NCBI GenBank assembly: GCA_003219945.1
Contig: QHQV01000340.1
Location: forward strand, 1-6,706
Length of the DNA stretch: 6,706 nt
Source of the DNA: Verrucomicrobiota bacterium
Lineage (GTDB): Bacteria > Verrucomicrobiota > Verrucomicrobiia > Chthoniobacterales > UBA10450
Reading direction: 5' to 3'
Shown: piece after piece, positions 6,438-6,706 of the stretch
Layout of the letters: every line of letters begins with the position of its first letter
How positions within the stretch are numbered: position 1 is the stretch's first letter
The notes under the pieces: generated by a model
Seen by the model: only the letters and a program-made list of their open reading frames with translations
Databases searched by the model: none
What the model was told of the DNA's origin: nothing
Program-made: the position numbers and the translations under genes

Positions 6438-6701
6438 ATGCTCCACCTCATCTGGTATATCCTGGTCGGTTTGATCGCCGGCGTCTTAGCGAAGTCAGCG
6501 ATGCACGTGCATATGACCGTCTTCTGGACCATCGTGCTCGGTATTATCGGCTCCATCATCGGCGGGGCCGTAACTCACATGTTCGCTCCGCCGACAAACC
6601 AACGCTTTCATCCTGCCGGCTTCATCCTGTCGACTCTGGGTGCAATTCTAATCCTATTCGTTTGCATTAAACTGCGGATTCATTTCCCGCGCGTTGGATA
6701 G
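6438..6701 (+). CDS. GlsB/YeaQ/YmgE family (transglycosylase-associated) membrane protein
   Basis: An 87-aa inner-membrane protein of the GlsB/YeaQ/YmgE family, named transglycosylase-associated after an early annotation; members are tied to stress response but have no proven biochemical activity. Three hydrophobic segments are clear: about 3-19 (LIWYILVGLIAGVLAK), about 28-49 (glycine-rich VLGIIGSIIGGAV) and about 60-80 (GFILSTLGAILILFV). The glycine-rich second helix and the length match the family. A short basic tail (KLRIHFPRVG) follows. The middle loop is slightly unusual, with HVHM at 23-26 and HMFAPPTNQRFHPAG. The start is ATG 6438, preceded only by a weak GTGAAG. The gene is complete, with TAG at 6699-6701. 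It is divergent from the hydrolase across a region holding two operator-sized palindromes. Confidence 0.85.
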   Translation: MLHLIWYILVGLIAGVLAKSAMHVHMTVFWTIVLGIIGSIIGGAVTHMFAPPTNQRFHPAGFILSTLGAILILFVCIKLRIHFPRVG

Positions 6702-6706
6702 CGTCT

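Overview
The window is a gene-dense chromosomal stretch from a moderately GC-rich bacterium. It carries five readable genes, two broken genes and several short regulatory-looking or repeat elements. There is no plasmid, phage, transposase, CRISPR or RNA-gene signature. The gene mix is a DUF885 zinc-peptidase-like protein, a TAP-type alpha/beta hydrolase, a CaCA cation/proton antiporter whose N-terminus reads LKLKPSLHW, and a small acidic Tyr/Trp-rich protein. Together with hairpin-forming intergenic repeats, this resembles free-living soil Verrucomicrobia (Chthoniobacterales-like). That placement is an inference from remembered family resemblance, not a computed one.

Layout. 1-372 (-): start of an MFS permease of the anion:cation symporter type, cut by the window edge. 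493-863 (-): a frameshifted remnant whose C-terminal part reads like a carboxymuconolactone decarboxylase (CMD/AhpD-like) protein. 864-1286: about 420 bp with no convincing gene, holding a purine-rich direct repeat and, next to the antiporter stop codon, a short piece resembling part of the hydrolase at the other end of the window. 1287-2387 (-): Ca2+/H+ antiporter, apparently lacking an ATG start. 2388-2510: divergent intergenic region with a hairpin over the next gene's ribosome binding site. 2511-4250 (+): exported DUF885 protein with intact HESAPGH and EGWA motifs. 4251-4380: two tandem hairpins between convergent genes. 4381-4728 (-): 115-aa conserved-looking hypothetical protein. 4822-6301 (-): TAP-like alpha/beta hydrolase lipoprotein split into two reading frames by an exact 10-bp tandem duplication. 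6302-6437: divergent intergenic region with two small palindromes. 6438-6701 (+): GlsB/YeaQ/YmgE-type small membrane protein.

The genes do not form one pathway or an obvious operon; most neighbours are divergent or convergent and probably transcribed singly. Shared themes are envelope transport (MFS, CaCA antiporter), exported hydrolysis (DUF885, TAP hydrolase) and a stress-type membrane protein. I found no convincing new defence or mobile system. The most notable signal is gene decay caught at different stages: a single recent-looking duplication in the hydrolase, with every catalytic residue still present, and an older multi-lesion CMD relic.
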